A DNA stretch of 64,000 bases from Chimaeribacter coloradensis (GTDB lineage: Bacteria > Pseudomonadota > Gammaproteobacteria > Enterobacterales > Enterobacteriaceae): NCBI RefSeq assembly GCF_002858715.1, contig NZ_PJZH01000004.1, positions 124,001 through 188,000 of the forward strand, given 5' to 3'. The notes under the pieces were generated by a model. That model was not told where the DNA came from. It saw only the letters and a list, made by a program, of their open reading frames with translations, and did not search any database. The translations under genes and the position numbers were made by a program. Positions 17,975 through 26,870 of this stretch are shown here, piece by piece. How positions within the stretch are numbered: the stretch's first letter is position 1; the number at the start of each line of letters is the position of its first letter.

Positions 17975-18608
17975 AGCGTTTTGCCCCGCTCTCCGCCCAG
18001 GGTGCGTCCTGCTGCGGTGCCGCCGCCTGACTGCCGGCGCGGATCAGCAGCACTTTCAGCAGTTCACTGATGCGCTCCATGCGGCTTTGCAAATAGTTGT
18101 TCCCTACCAGACAGATCAGCGCGATGGCGATGCCGAGGCCGGTGGCGTAAAGCGCGGTGCCCATCCCGGCGGAAACCTGGCTGGCATCGGAGATGCCGGA
18201 GGCGGAGAGTGCTTTAAAGGTATCGATGATTCCCATTACCGTGCCGAGCAGCCCCAGCAGCGGCGCGGCGGTGACCACTGTCTCCAGCAGCCAGATGCCG
18301 CGTGTCAGGCAGGGTTTGCTCAACAGGTATTGGGCGTCGATCACATCCCCTATCGCCTCCGGGGTGGCGCGGTTTTTCTGCGCCAGCACCGGCTCAATCA
18401 CCCGCAGCGGCAGGCTGTTGCGGCGGGTCAGCGCTTCCGGCAGGCCCGCCGCGCTGCGGACGTCCGGCGTCAGGCTCTGCGCCAGCTGCGCTGCCTGTTT
18501 CTGCGTCCAGGCGAAGCAGATCGCGCGTTCAATAATAATCACCAGCGACACCGCCAGCGCGGCATACATTACGTAGAAAATCAGGTCGTGTAACAGGGTA
18601 GCGTTCAT
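17967..18608 (-). CDS. exbB: ExbB/TolQ-type proton channel subunit
   Basis: This 213-residue inner-membrane protein has three predicted helices, at about residues 8-30, 107-130 and 150-175. It shows the ExbB/TolQ/MotA core APLLGLLGTVMGIIDTFKAL and GTALYATGLGIAIALICLVGNN. With ExbD it forms the proton-motive-force motor for TonB. It lies 14 bases after the receptor gene and overlaps the PLD gene. Separation of exbB from exbD by tonB and a receptor gene is not the classical exbBD order. Confidence 0.92.
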   Translation of the reverse strand: MNATLLHDLIFYVMYAALAVSLVIIIERAICFAWTQKQAAQLAQSLTPDVRSAAGLPEALTRRNSLPLRVIEPVLAQKNRATPEAIGDVIDAQYLLSKPCLTRGIWLLETVVTAAPLLGLLGTVMGIIDTFKALSASGISDASQVSAGMGTALYATGLGIAIALICLVGNNYLQSRMERISELLKVLLIRAGSQAAAPQQDAPWAESGAKRYA

Positions 18609-18622
18609 CGTTTGGCTCTTTA

Positions 18623-20863
18623 TCAGAAGGTGGCTTCCAGCGAGACGCTGAAAGTGCGCTCCTCGCCAACGTTGTAATACGGGGTGGCGGCATCCACACC
18701 ATTATAGGCCGCGGCGTTAAACACCGTGGTGCGCGCCGAGGTCAGGTACTCTTTGTCGAACAGGTTGTTGATGCCGAAACGCAACACGGCGCTTTTCACC
18801 ATCACCTTATCCACCGGCAGGTAGACGCCCGCTGCCAGGTCAAACACCGTGCGGCCGCCGATCTCCTCATCATTGGTCATGTCGCCGTAGAAGGACCCGA
18901 CATACTTCCCGCTGACGCTGCTGTAGTAGCGCCCGTCGTCATAGCCCAGCGTCATGTTGAACAGGTTTTTCGGCGCGTTCGGGATCTGCTTGCCGCGGGT
19001 CTGCAGCAGGCCGCCGCGGTTGGTTACGTCATCCTGCTGCTCGGAATCGGTGTAGGTATAGGAGGTGTAGTAGTTGAAGTGGTGCGGAAGCTGGCCGCTC
19101 CACTCCAGCTCCAGGCCGGTGTTCTCCACTTTGCCGACGTTCAGGAACTCATAGTCGCCGTCCGGGTTGGTGGTAGAGACCTGGCGGTCGGTGTAGCGCA
19201 GGTAGAACAGCGTGGCGCTCAGCAGCATATCTTCCCGCTGGAAACGCCAGCCCAGCTCGTGGTTCCAGCTCAGCTCCGGCTTGGTGTTCACCGAGTCGCC
19301 GACGTTATACAACACATAGTTCGGCGGCGTGCGCATGTTGCGCGACAGGTTATAGAACACCTGGTTTTCCGGGTTGATGCGGTAGCTGGCGCTGAAATTT
19401 GGCAGGAACTCGTGGTAGCGGGTGCTGCGGTTCTCCGGCGCGCTGCTCAGGCTGCCGCGGTTTTTGCCCTGGCGCTCGACGTGCTGGTACGCCAGCCCGC
19501 CGATCAGCGTCCAGTCCGGCGTCACGTACCAGGTGTCCTGCACCCAGACTTTCTGCGCCGGGGTCACGGTGTACTGGTCACGCCCCTGCACGATTTTGCC
19601 GTTGGCATCCCTGACCTGCCCGCCGCCGCCGGACCCGCCCCAGACGTCCGCCGGGTTGCCGTCGCCTTTGATGGCGATAAACGGCTGGGTCTGCGACTGG
19701 CGCGTGCGCTCATACCAGTAGCCAACGTCCATGCTGTGCTGCTCGTTGATGTCCCACTTCAGTTTGGTGGTCACGCCCGGCCGCCAGGTCTCCGTCCACG
19801 ACGGGCGGTAGTAGGTGTCGCTGCTCAGGTTGCTGAGATCATACTGCCCGGCGCGGTCTGAAGTTGACGAGAGGGTGCTGGCCGACTGCCCGGTGAAGCT
19901 GCCGCCGTTGCCCCAGTAATAATAGGGCTGCACGGTGAGCGTCAGGTCGTCACGCAGTTGCAGATTCTGGGTGAAGCTCAGGTTCAGCGTCTCAAACGGG
20001 TTGCGGTTGAGTTTGTAGTAGCTGGTGAGCTGGCCGCGGCTGTTGTACTGCGGCGTGGTCGGGTAGTCCTGGTCGCGCCCGCCCTGGTCAAACTGCGCCT
20101 TGCTCAGGGTGTTGTAGTTGTTATTTTCCTGCCGGTTATATTTCACGATCAGGTTGCTGCTGTTGCCGTTCTCCGCCTCGAACAGCGAGTTCATCTCGAA
20201 TTTGTTGGAGTAGAGCCGCCCCTCGCCGCGCCACTTTTTCGCTTCGGTATGGGAGTAGGAGATCCAGTTGCTGAAGCCATTGACCTCGCCGGTCTCCAGC
20301 CGCGCAAAGGTTTTGCTGAGGTTGTTGCTGCCGAGGATCTGTTTGACGAAGCCGCCGAAATCCTTGGCCGGGCGGCGCGTCACCAGGCCGATGTTGCCGC
20401 CGCTGGAGCCGATGTGCGGGCCATCCGCTTCTGACGAGCCCTGGGTAACGAAGATCTGCTCAATGTTCTCCTCGTCGCCGACCTGGTTGGCGTAGACCTC
20501 ATAGTTGCCGGAGTCATTCATCGGGATGCCGTCGATAGACATACCGATCTGATCGGACTTCAGCCCGCGCATGGTGTAATCAAAGCCGCTCAGCCCGCTG
20601 GAGTCGGTGCTGTTGACGTTCAGCCCGGGGGTAAATTGCAGTTTGTCGATGGCGTTACCCGCGCTGGGCTGTTTGTCCATCGCCTCTTTGGTAAGGGTAG
20701 AGCGCGCCTTGGGCGTCTCCTCCTGCACCATCATGCCGCCGCCCAGTGACTGGCCCTCGACGGTGATATTCCCCACATCGGTGCTCTCTGCCGCCTGTGC
20801 CGCGTAAGGCAACAGCGCAGAAATCACGGCCAGACCGATCCCAGAGTGTTTAAAGGTTTTCAT
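18623..20863 (-). CDS. TonB-dependent outer-membrane receptor of a dedicated TonB system
   Basis: This 746-residue protein has a signal peptide (MKTFKHSGIGLAVISALLPYAAQA), a TonB-box-like DVGNITVEG, a plug domain with MRGLKSDQIGMSIDGIPMND, and a beta-barrel ending in ERTFSVSLEATF with a terminal Phe. INNLFDKEYL near the end is a typical TonB-receptor motif. The plug layout resembles FecA-type ferric receptors, but the ligand cannot be read. Lying between tonB and exbB in one operon, it should be served by that motor. The co-transcribed secreted PLD-like protein suggests a phosphodiester-bearing ligand or a processing step, which is inference. Confidence 0.88.
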   Translation of the reverse strand: MKTFKHSGIGLAVISALLPYAAQAAESTDVGNITVEGQSLGGGMMVQEETPKARSTLTKEAMDKQPSAGNAIDKLQFTPGLNVNSTDSSGLSGFDYTMRGLKSDQIGMSIDGIPMNDSGNYEVYANQVGDEENIEQIFVTQGSSEADGPHIGSSGGNIGLVTRRPAKDFGGFVKQILGSNNLSKTFARLETGEVNGFSNWISYSHTEAKKWRGEGRLYSNKFEMNSLFEAENGNSSNLIVKYNRQENNNYNTLSKAQFDQGGRDQDYPTTPQYNSRGQLTSYYKLNRNPFETLNLSFTQNLQLRDDLTLTVQPYYYWGNGGSFTGQSASTLSSTSDRAGQYDLSNLSSDTYYRPSWTETWRPGVTTKLKWDINEQHSMDVGYWYERTRQSQTQPFIAIKGDGNPADVWGGSGGGGQVRDANGKIVQGRDQYTVTPAQKVWVQDTWYVTPDWTLIGGLAYQHVERQGKNRGSLSSAPENRSTRYHEFLPNFSASYRINPENQVFYNLSRNMRTPPNYVLYNVGDSVNTKPELSWNHELGWRFQREDMLLSATLFYLRYTDRQVSTTNPDGDYEFLNVGKVENTGLELEWSGQLPHHFNYYTSYTYTDSEQQDDVTNRGGLLQTRGKQIPNAPKNLFNMTLGYDDGRYYSSVSGKYVGSFYGDMTNDEEIGGRTVFDLAAGVYLPVDKVMVKSAVLRFGINNLFDKEYLTSARTTVFNAAAYNGVDAATPYYNVGEERTFSVSLEATF

Positions 20864-20896
20864 AGCGTGTCCTGTGCATTGTTATGGTGTCCGGGC

Positions 20897-21661
20897 TTAC
20901 GGCGCCCGGTAAGTAAAGGTGGCGGTAAAGCGGCGGCTGCTCTGCCCGGTGAACGCCTCGGGCGGGAACGGCTTCACCTGGCTTATCCCTTGCAGGCTGC
21001 TCAGTGCGGCGCGGTTCAGCAACATGCTGCGGGCTTTGGTGCTGATGCCTGAGGCCAGCACGCGGCCGCTGCGATCGACCTCCAGCCAGACTTCCACGTT
21101 GCCTTCCGGCCGCTCCAGCGACGCCTGCCGCCCGGTCGGGTAGCGCTTGCGCGAATCCAGATCGCGGCGCAGCGCCTGCTGCCAGGCGCCTTCCAGCGCC
21201 GGGGCGTTGTTGGCAGGCGTTGCTGCCGCCGGGGCAGCGGGTTTTGCCGGGGCGGCGGGCGCGGCGACGGCTTTTGGTGCCGCAACGGCACGCGGTTTCT
21301 CTGCCGGTCTGGTGTTTACCGGCTTCGGCGCCGGGCGCTTTTCTTTCGCCTTCGGCACCGGCCTGGGTTTAGGCGGTGGCGGCACCACGACCGGGGCGGG
21401 TGTCTCAATCAGCGGCACCGGCGGCGGTTCAGGCTCCGGCAGCGGTTCAGGTTCCGGCAGCGGCTCGGGCTGCGGTTCGGGTTCCGGCTGGGGTTCAGGT
21501 TCCGGCGCGGGCGGCTCCGCCAACGCCAGCTCCATCGTAGATTCATCGTAACGGGGCTGGATGTTCAACGGCGGCTGCTGGCTGAGCATCAGCGCCCAGC
21601 CCGCCACCGCCACGACCGGCAGCCAGCTGATAAGGTGTCGGGAACGGTAGAGGAGATACAT
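20897..21661 (-). CDS. tonB: TonB energy transducer
   Basis: This 254-residue protein has an N-terminal anchor (about residues 8-28, LISWLPVVAVAGWALML), a long periplasm-spanning Pro-rich segment with Glu-Pro (EPEPQPEP...) and Lys-Pro stretches at residues 55-125, an Ala/Pro linker, and a C-terminal TonB domain (YPTGRQASLERPEGNVEVWL, VDRSGRVLASGISTKA). The ATG at 21661 is one base from the exbD stop. An in-frame upstream start at 21703 lies inside exbD and is not preferred. It energises the receptor encoded just downstream. Confidence 0.93.
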   Translation of the reverse strand: MYLLYRSRHLISWLPVVAVAGWALMLSQQPPLNIQPRYDESTMELALAEPPAPEPEPQPEPEPQPEPLPEPEPLPEPEPPPVPLIETPAPVVVPPPPKPRPVPKAKEKRPAPKPVNTRPAEKPRAVAAPKAVAAPAAPAKPAAPAAATPANNAPALEGAWQQALRRDLDSRKRYPTGRQASLERPEGNVEVWLEVDRSGRVLASGISTKARSMLLNRAALSSLQGISQVKPFPPEAFTGQSSRRFTATFTYRAP

Positions 21662-21662
21662 G

Positions 21663-22070
21663 TCACAGCTTCCGCGTCGCGAGGGAGACGGCGGTAAACC
21701 CACCCTGGCGCAGGCTGTCCATCACCGCCACCAGCCGCTCCACCGCCACGCCTTTGTCACTGTTCAGGATGATGGTGGTGGTCTGGCCGGCGGGCTGCTG
21801 CTGTTTCAGCGTGGTGACCAGCGCGTCCAGCGCAACCGGGCGGCCGTCGAGCTGAAGCTGGTCGTTATTGCCGAGCGTGACGATGGCACGTTTCTGCGGT
21901 TTGAGCTGTTGCGCGGTGGCCGCGCCCGGCAACTGGGTTTTCAGCCCCTGGGAGGGGATCACGTTCAGGCTGATCAGCACAAAGAACACCAGCAGAAACA
22001 TCATGACGTCGATCATCGGGATCAGTTCGATGTGCGCCTTATTCTTTTTCGGTTCGTTCCAGTTACGCAT
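21663..22070 (-). CDS. exbD: ExbD/TolR-type subunit
   Basis: This 135-residue protein has a single N-terminal transmembrane helix containing the essential Asp in LIPMIDVMMFLLVFFVLISL, and a periplasmic domain ending VVAVMDSLRQGGFTAVSLAT. It is the first gene of the minus-strand operon exbD-tonB-receptor-exbB-PLD, with GGGAG before the ATG. It works with ExbB to energise TonB. Confidence 0.93.
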   Translation of the reverse strand: MRNWNEPKKNKAHIELIPMIDVMMFLLVFFVLISLNVIPSQGLKTQLPGAATAQQLKPQKRAIVTLGNNDQLQLDGRPVALDALVTTLKQQQPAGQTTTIILNSDKGVAVERLVAVMDSLRQGGFTAVSLATRKL

Positions 22071-22782
22071 TAGCGCTCCCTCATTAAGAAAGCAGCCAAT
22101 ATAGTCAGGATATGTTTAATTTTTGTTACGTTTTGAAGATGTTTTGCTCACACTATTATCAATTACATGACAATAGTTACAGATAGAAATTAAATGTTCA
22201 TCACACTTTCCACGACAACTAAAAATCCCCGGTAAAAAGGCATGATTTGCCGGATTGTGAATCATCCGGAACATTATCGTTTTGTTTTGTCTGAATTTTA
22301 TTCACCCCACTTATTAATCAATTGTTAACACTGATAAAAATCCTCATTGAGGAAAATGGGGCTGTAAGGCCTTGATTTTCTGATCACCACAGCCTTTCAT
22401 TATTTGCCACCCCCACGCCAGGCAAGGGTTTTACGCTATTTCCGCCAATGATGGGCACCGTTTATGCTGCCTGATAAGCCGTGCGCGGAGGCGTCTGCCG
22501 CCCCGTTTTTGTAGCAAAAATGCTATTAGCTAGTAGTCTCATTGTTATGGGTTATTCACTAACACATGTACCAGATGGTACACTGCGCGCGATTTATGGT
22601 CCGCTGACACGTTTCCTTCCAGGGGCGGGCTGTAATGGGTACATCACGGACAGGTTCCGTATTTAACTATCCAGAAATAGCCCGGTGATAAAGCGTGTTT
22701 CTGCCCGGCCCGCCGTCTGCGTCGCGGGTCAATCTGGGCGCCCCTCTTTTCACCGGCGGCTATTTCTCCAGGAGTTTGTGTT
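22071..22782. other. Divergent intergenic region between the TonB operon and gcd
   Basis: This AT-rich stretch of 712 bp must hold the promoters of exbD (minus) and gcd (plus). I looked for a Fur box in front of exbD and found only weak partial matches, so iron control of this operon is not shown. A 61-codon frame at 22481-22666 has no support. Confidence 0.55.
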
Positions 22783-25218
22783 ATGGCTGAAACAAAGGCC
22801 CGCGCCTCACGCGCGCTGGGCATATGGTCTGTACTTTTTGGGCTGGTGCTGCTCGCCATCGGCCTGTTCTTCGCCATCGGCGGGGGCCAGCTGGTCTCGC
22901 TGGGCGGGAGCTGGTACTTCCTGATCGCGGGTATTGTGGTTCTTCTGTCAGCAATTCAGTTCTTCCGCCGTAAGTCCTCGGCGGTGGCGCTGGTGCTGCT
23001 GTTCTTCATCGGCACCGTTATCTGGGCGGTGGCTGAAGTAGGGTTCGACTTCTGGCCGCTGGTCTCCCGCCTGATGGTGCCTGCCGGGGTGATGCTGGTG
23101 GCTTTCGCCACCTGGCCTGCCCTGCGCAAGCGCGAAGGCAAAGCGCCGCTGGCCGGGGTCTCCTATGGCCTGGCGGTGGTGGTGGCCGTGGGGATGGTGG
23201 CGACGCTGGTGCAGATGTTCCAGCCGCACCCGACCGTTGCGTTTGACGGTAAACCGCTTCCCCTGGTGCCGGTCGATAAAGCGAAAGCGCAAAAAGACTG
23301 GGATAACTACGGCAACACGCCGGAAGGCAGCCGCTTTGTGGCGCTGGACCAGATCACCCGCGACAACGTGAAAGATCTGAAAGTCGCCTGGACGTTCCAC
23401 ACCGGCGACATCCCGGACAGCCCGACCGGCAACGGCGCGGAAGACCAGCAGACCCCATTACAGGTAGGTGACCGCATCTTCCTCTGTACGCCGCACAACA
23501 ACGTGATCGCCGTGAATGCCGACAACGGCAAAGAGATCTGGCGTCATGAGGTGAACGCGCAGGCGGAAGTCTGGAACCGCTGCCGCGGCCTGGCTTACTT
23601 CGACGCCACCAAACCGCTGACCCAGCCGACCGTGCCCGGCTCAACCCCGGTCCCGGCCCCGGCACTGGCTGCGGGTGATACCTGCCAGCGTCGCCTGATT
23701 ATGAACACCATCGACGCACGCCTGATCGCGGTCAACGCCGACAACGGCCAGCTCTGCCAGAACTTCGGCAACAACGGCGTGGTGGATCTGAAAGCAGGCC
23801 TCGGCGAAGCACAGGACCCGAAATACCAGCTCACCTCTGCCCCGACCCTGGCCGGGACGACGGTGGTGGTCGGCGGCCGTATCGCGGATAACGTGCAGAC
23901 TGACATGCCGGGCGGCGTGCTGCGCGGCTTCGACGTGATCACCGGCGAGATGCGCTGGGCGTTCGACCCGGGCAACAAAGACCCGAACATGGCGCTGCAA
24001 CCGGGCCAGACCTACGCCCGCAGCACCCCGAACTCCTGGGCGCCGATGTCCTACGATCCGGCGATGAACACCGTGTTCATGCCGATGGGCAGCTCCTCGG
24101 TGGACCTGTGGGGCGGCAACCGCACCCCGCTGGACCACAAGTACGCCACTTCCATCCTGGCGCTGGATGCCACCACCGGGAAAGAGAAGTGGGTCTACCA
24201 GACCGTGCATAACGATCTGTGGGACTTCGACGTCCCGATGCAGCCGAGCCTGATCGACTTCCCAGAGAAAGACGGCAGTAGCAAACCGGCCGTGGTGTTC
24301 GGCACCAAGGCGGGCCAGATCTTTGTGCTGGACCGCATGACCGGCCAGCCGCTGACCAAAGTGGAAGAGAAGCCGGTTAAGAAAAGCGACATCAAAGACG
24401 AGCAGTACTCCGATACCCAGCCGTTCTCCACCGGGATGCCGCAGATTGGCGCGGAAACCCTGAAAGAGTCCGACATGTGGGGCGCGACGCCGTTTGACCA
24501 GCTCGCCTGCCGCATCGGCTTCAAATCGATGCGTTATGACGGCCTGTTCACCGTGCCGGGCACCGACAAGGCGCTGAGTTTCCCAGGCTCCCTGGGCGGC
24601 ATGAACTGGGGCAGCCTCTCGACTGACCCGAACAATCACTACATCTTCGTCAACGACATGCGTCTTGGCCTGTGGGTGCAGATGATTCCGGCCGACACCA
24701 GCAAGATCGCCCGCGGCAGCAACGGCGGCGAGGCGATCAACACCGGGATGGGCGCGGTACCGCTGAAAGGCACGCCGTATGCGGTTAACAAAAACCGCTT
24801 TATGTCCCCGCTGGGTATTCCGTGCCAGAAACCGCCGTTTGGTACCCTGTCGGCGATTGACCTGAAAACCCAGAAAATCGTCTGGCAGGTGCCGGTCGGC
24901 ACCGTGCAGGACACCGGCCCGTTCGGTGTGAAAATGCGTGTGCAGATGCCGGTCGGGATGCCGACGCTGGGCGGCACGCTGGCGACCCAGGGCGGCCTGG
25001 TGTTCATCGCCGGTACGCAGGACTACTACCTGCGCGCGTTTGACTCCTCCACCGGTAAAGAGGTGTGGAAAGCGCGCCTGCCGGTCGGCAGCCAGGGCGG
25101 CCCGATGAGCTACGTCTCCCCGACCACCGGCAAGCAGTACATCCTGATCTCCGCCGGCGGCGCACGCCAGTCCCCGGACCGCGGTGACTATGTGATCGCC
25201 TACGCGCTGGACAAATAA
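22783..25218 (+). CDS. gcd: PQQ-dependent membrane-bound glucose dehydrogenase
   Basis: This 811-residue enzyme oxidises D-glucose to gluconolactone in the periplasm and passes electrons to ubiquinone. The N-terminal ~145 residues carry five membrane helices; the rest is an eight-bladed quinoprotein propeller. Typical stretches include WDNYGNTPEGSRFVALDQI, TPHNNVIAVNADNGKEIWRH, NSWAPMSYDPAMNTVFMPMG, DLWDFDVPMQPSLIDFP and GGPMSYVSPTTGKQYI. Length is close to E. coli Gcd (796). AGGAG precedes the ATG. No pqq genes are in the window, so the cofactor must be made elsewhere in the cell or taken up. Confidence 0.96.
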   Translation: MAETKARASRALGIWSVLFGLVLLAIGLFFAIGGGQLVSLGGSWYFLIAGIVVLLSAIQFFRRKSSAVALVLLFFIGTVIWAVAEVGFDFWPLVSRLMVPAGVMLVAFATWPALRKREGKAPLAGVSYGLAVVVAVGMVATLVQMFQPHPTVAFDGKPLPLVPVDKAKAQKDWDNYGNTPEGSRFVALDQITRDNVKDLKVAWTFHTGDIPDSPTGNGAEDQQTPLQVGDRIFLCTPHNNVIAVNADNGKEIWRHEVNAQAEVWNRCRGLAYFDATKPLTQPTVPGSTPVPAPALAAGDTCQRRLIMNTIDARLIAVNADNGQLCQNFGNNGVVDLKAGLGEAQDPKYQLTSAPTLAGTTVVVGGRIADNVQTDMPGGVLRGFDVITGEMRWAFDPGNKDPNMALQPGQTYARSTPNSWAPMSYDPAMNTVFMPMGSSSVDLWGGNRTPLDHKYATSILALDATTGKEKWVYQTVHNDLWDFDVPMQPSLIDFPEKDGSSKPAVVFGTKAGQIFVLDRMTGQPLTKVEEKPVKKSDIKDEQYSDTQPFSTGMPQIGAETLKESDMWGATPFDQLACRIGFKSMRYDGLFTVPGTDKALSFPGSLGGMNWGSLSTDPNNHYIFVNDMRLGLWVQMIPADTSKIARGSNGGEAINTGMGAVPLKGTPYAVNKNRFMSPLGIPCQKPPFGTLSAIDLKTQKIVWQVPVGTVQDTGPFGVKMRVQMPVGMPTLGGTLATQGGLVFIAGTQDYYLRAFDSSTGKEVWKARLPVGSQGGPMSYVSPTTGKQYILISAGGARQSPDRGDYVIAYALDK

Positions 25219-25248
25219 GCACGACGCGTAACCTTCTGTACTGATAAT

Positions 25249-25277
25249 AAAAACGGCTCCCTGAGGGAGCCGTTTTT
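25249..25277 (+). terminator. Rho-independent terminator of gcd
   Basis: AAACGGCTCCCT, a short GA loop and its complement, followed by TTTTT, form a strong hairpin 30 bases after the gcd stop. The next ~290 bp hold no gene that I can support. Confidence 0.92.
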
Positions 25278-25566
25278 CTATCTATCCTGCCTATCACATC
25301 GTTCCTGTTCGCTCATAAGCAACGGTTTCACAGCGTTTGCCTGAAGAACTCTCCCACCAGCGAGCGGGTTGGGCGTGGTTGCCGCTGCACACCAGCGCGG
25401 TAGACAAAGGGCCTGACGCTCAATGAAACGAAAAGGCATGCTAAGCCATTTTCCCGCCCCCTGACGCTGGCTTTGTCCCATTATGCACAGACTGTTTTTA
25501 TTGACCAAATTCAATACACTTAGTTAGTGTATGGCTATTTCATGCTCATAACGAGTCAGTTAACCG

Positions 25567-26025
25567 ATGGATACGGTAGAAGAACTTAACGGGACATACT
25601 TCTATGCGGGTAAAGCAAATCTTACCGCCAGTGAATTATTCTTTATGGTGTTTGTGATGAATACAGCGGATCATTTTGGGATAAAAGACATTGCGGCAGT
25701 CGTCGCTCTCTATAGTGGCGTTAACAATCAAAAAACAAGGACAAAACCTAAAGGAGCCAAAGAGGGGACTTCACGTGTATCTAAATCCATGAGGAGACTT
25801 TTTAAAACTGCAAAATTCCCGCTAGGAATAAAGCTACCAACATGGGTTGGAGGTTACACCCCATGGACAGCAGAACGCAGAATGGTTGCCAAAATAAGTA
25901 CTTTTGTCGGGCGAACGTTCCCTCTTGTAGGTGAAGTGATTTTACTTGCTGATGTATCACAGATCACCTACTGCTCTGTACGTGATTACAACCGTATAGC
26001 AAGGGATGGTGATAAATTATGGTAG
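25567..26025 (+). CDS. Hydrophobic protein paired with DUF1493, candidate T6SS-associated effector (unrecognised)
   Basis: This 152-residue protein begins MDTVEELNGTYFYAGKANLT. It has amphipathic or hydrophobic segments at residues 21-36 (SELFFMVFVMNTADHF) and about 111-133 (TFVGRTFPLVGEVILLADV). It is basic in the middle and clearly AT-richer than the gcd region. Its stop overlaps the start of the DUF1493 gene (ATGGTAG), a tight two-gene unit. A truncated paralogue lies 0.4 kb downstream, and an hcp gene follows. Similar pairs are often annotated only as membrane protein plus DUF1493. A role as toxin or effector is inference from the context. Confidence 0.65.
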   Translation: MDTVEELNGTYFYAGKANLTASELFFMVFVMNTADHFGIKDIAAVVALYSGVNNQKTRTKPKGAKEGTSRVSKSMRRLFKTAKFPLGIKLPTWVGGYTPWTAERRMVAKISTFVGRTFPLVGEVILLADVSQITYCSVRDYNRIARDGDKLW

Positions 26026-26351
26026 ACAATATTGACCACCGTATTTACGCACTGGTCAGACGCTACAATGGCGTTTATCTGTTCCAAAATGAGAAAAAGC
26101 AAAGGCAGTTAAATCCTGATACCGATCTGGATACAGATATGCAGTTAGATGTAGGTGAAGCAGAAGAACTTATGGAAGAGTTTTTTACAACTTTCCAGGT
26201 TGATAAGGAAAACTTCAAAATTGAAACCTACTATCCTGACGAACCTTTCTCATGGAATCCCTTCAAAAAATTCCCCCCCATACCCGTACCTGATTTCACT
26301 ATCGGTATGTTGATTGAATCAGCAAAAGCCGGGCGCTGGTTATATGACTAA
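26019..26351 (+). CDS. DUF1493 family (acyl-carrier-protein-like) protein, copy 1
   Basis: This 110-residue acidic protein belongs to DUF1493: LVRRYNGVYLFQ, DLDTDMQLDVGEAEELMEEFF, FKIETYYPDEPFSWNPFK and PDFTIGMLIESAKAGRWLYD are the conserved blocks. The family resembles acyl carrier proteins in fold, but the usual phosphopantetheine DSL motif is replaced (DMQLDVG). It overlaps the preceding hydrophobic-protein gene by seven bases, so the two are translationally coupled; an immunity or chaperone role for that partner is plausible but unproven. Its last ~20 codons are nearly identical to those of copy 2. Confidence 0.8.
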   Translation: MVDNIDHRIYALVRRYNGVYLFQNEKKQRQLNPDTDLDTDMQLDVGEAEELMEEFFTTFQVDKENFKIETYYPDEPFSWNPFKKFPPIPVPDFTIGMLIESAKAGRWLYD

Positions 26352-26517
26352 ACACACGCAAGGGGCTTTCACATGGCTATACCTCATTGCGCCATTTGTT
26401 GGCCGCTCAATACCTTTGATCGGCCAAGTTATTCTTGTTGCTGATGTATCGCAGATCACCTACTGCTCTATACATGATTACAACGCCATAGCCCGTGATA
26501 AGGATAAGTTATGGTAG
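26344..26517 (+). pseudogene. Truncated second copy of the hydrophobic partner gene, fused to a remnant of an hcp start
   Basis: Codons from about 26391 onward (PFVGRSIPLIGQVILVADVS, then QITYCSIHDYNAIARD) align with the last ~42 residues of the gene at 25567-26025; the first two thirds are missing. Immediately upstream, 26344-26384 reproduces the sequence that precedes and begins hcp at 26871, including ATGGCTATACC for Met-Ala-Ile-Pro. The remnant is therefore a recombination product of an hcp 5' end joined to the partner gene. The chimeric frame is open (57 codons) and coupled to copy 2 of DUF1493, so it might still be translated. Confidence 0.75.
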
Positions 26518-26849
26518 AGAGCGATGTTGGTGACATCGAGCAGCAAGTGATTGCGTTAGTCACCCGTTACAGCGGCGTATACATGTTCAGGAAAAAGAAA
26601 TACGACACCTATACAACCGAATCCAATATTCACTTTGATGTACAGCTTGATGTTGACGACGCCGAAGCGCTGATGAATGAGTTCTTTACAGCATTCAACA
26701 CGGAGCGAGGAAATTTCAAACTTGAAAATTACTACCCAGATGTGCCGCTTTCATGGAATCCATTTAAGAAACAAATAATAGATGTACCTGATTTCACTAT
26801 CGGTATGTTGATTGAATCAGCAAAAGCGGGGCGTTGGTTATATGACTAA
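26511..26849 (+). CDS. DUF1493 family protein, copy 2
   Basis: This 112-residue paralogue of the gene at 26019 shares the pattern LVTRYSGVYMF, LDVDDAEALMNEFF, FKLENYYPDVPLSWNPFK and the C-terminal PDFTIGMLIESAKAGRWLYD. The middle has diverged while the 3' end is almost identical at the DNA level, which suggests gene conversion or a recent duplication. It overlaps the truncated partner by seven bases (again ATGGTAG). With no intact partner of its own, it could be an orphan immunity-type gene. Confidence 0.8.
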   Translation: MVESDVGDIEQQVIALVTRYSGVYMFRKKKYDTYTTESNIHFDVQLDVDDAEALMNEFFTAFNTERGNFKLENYYPDVPLSWNPFKKQIIDVPDFTIGMLIESAKAGRWLYD

Positions 26850-26870
26850 ACACACGCAAGGAGCGTTTAC

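Noticed and set aside
22071-22200. Possible Fur box upstream of exbD
   Set aside because: The best candidate (TGACAATAGTTACAG) matches only about 9 of 14 consensus positions, not better than chance in AT-rich DNA.
22481-22666. 61-codon frame upstream of gcd
   Set aside because: Lacks a ribosome binding site and family match, and sits in the divergent promoter region.
25278-25514. 78-codon minus-strand frame after gcd (MNLVNKNSLC...)
   Set aside because: No recognisable domain, and its start lies in the transition to the AT-rich island. It looked like a possible insertion-sequence remnant, but I found no terminal repeats.
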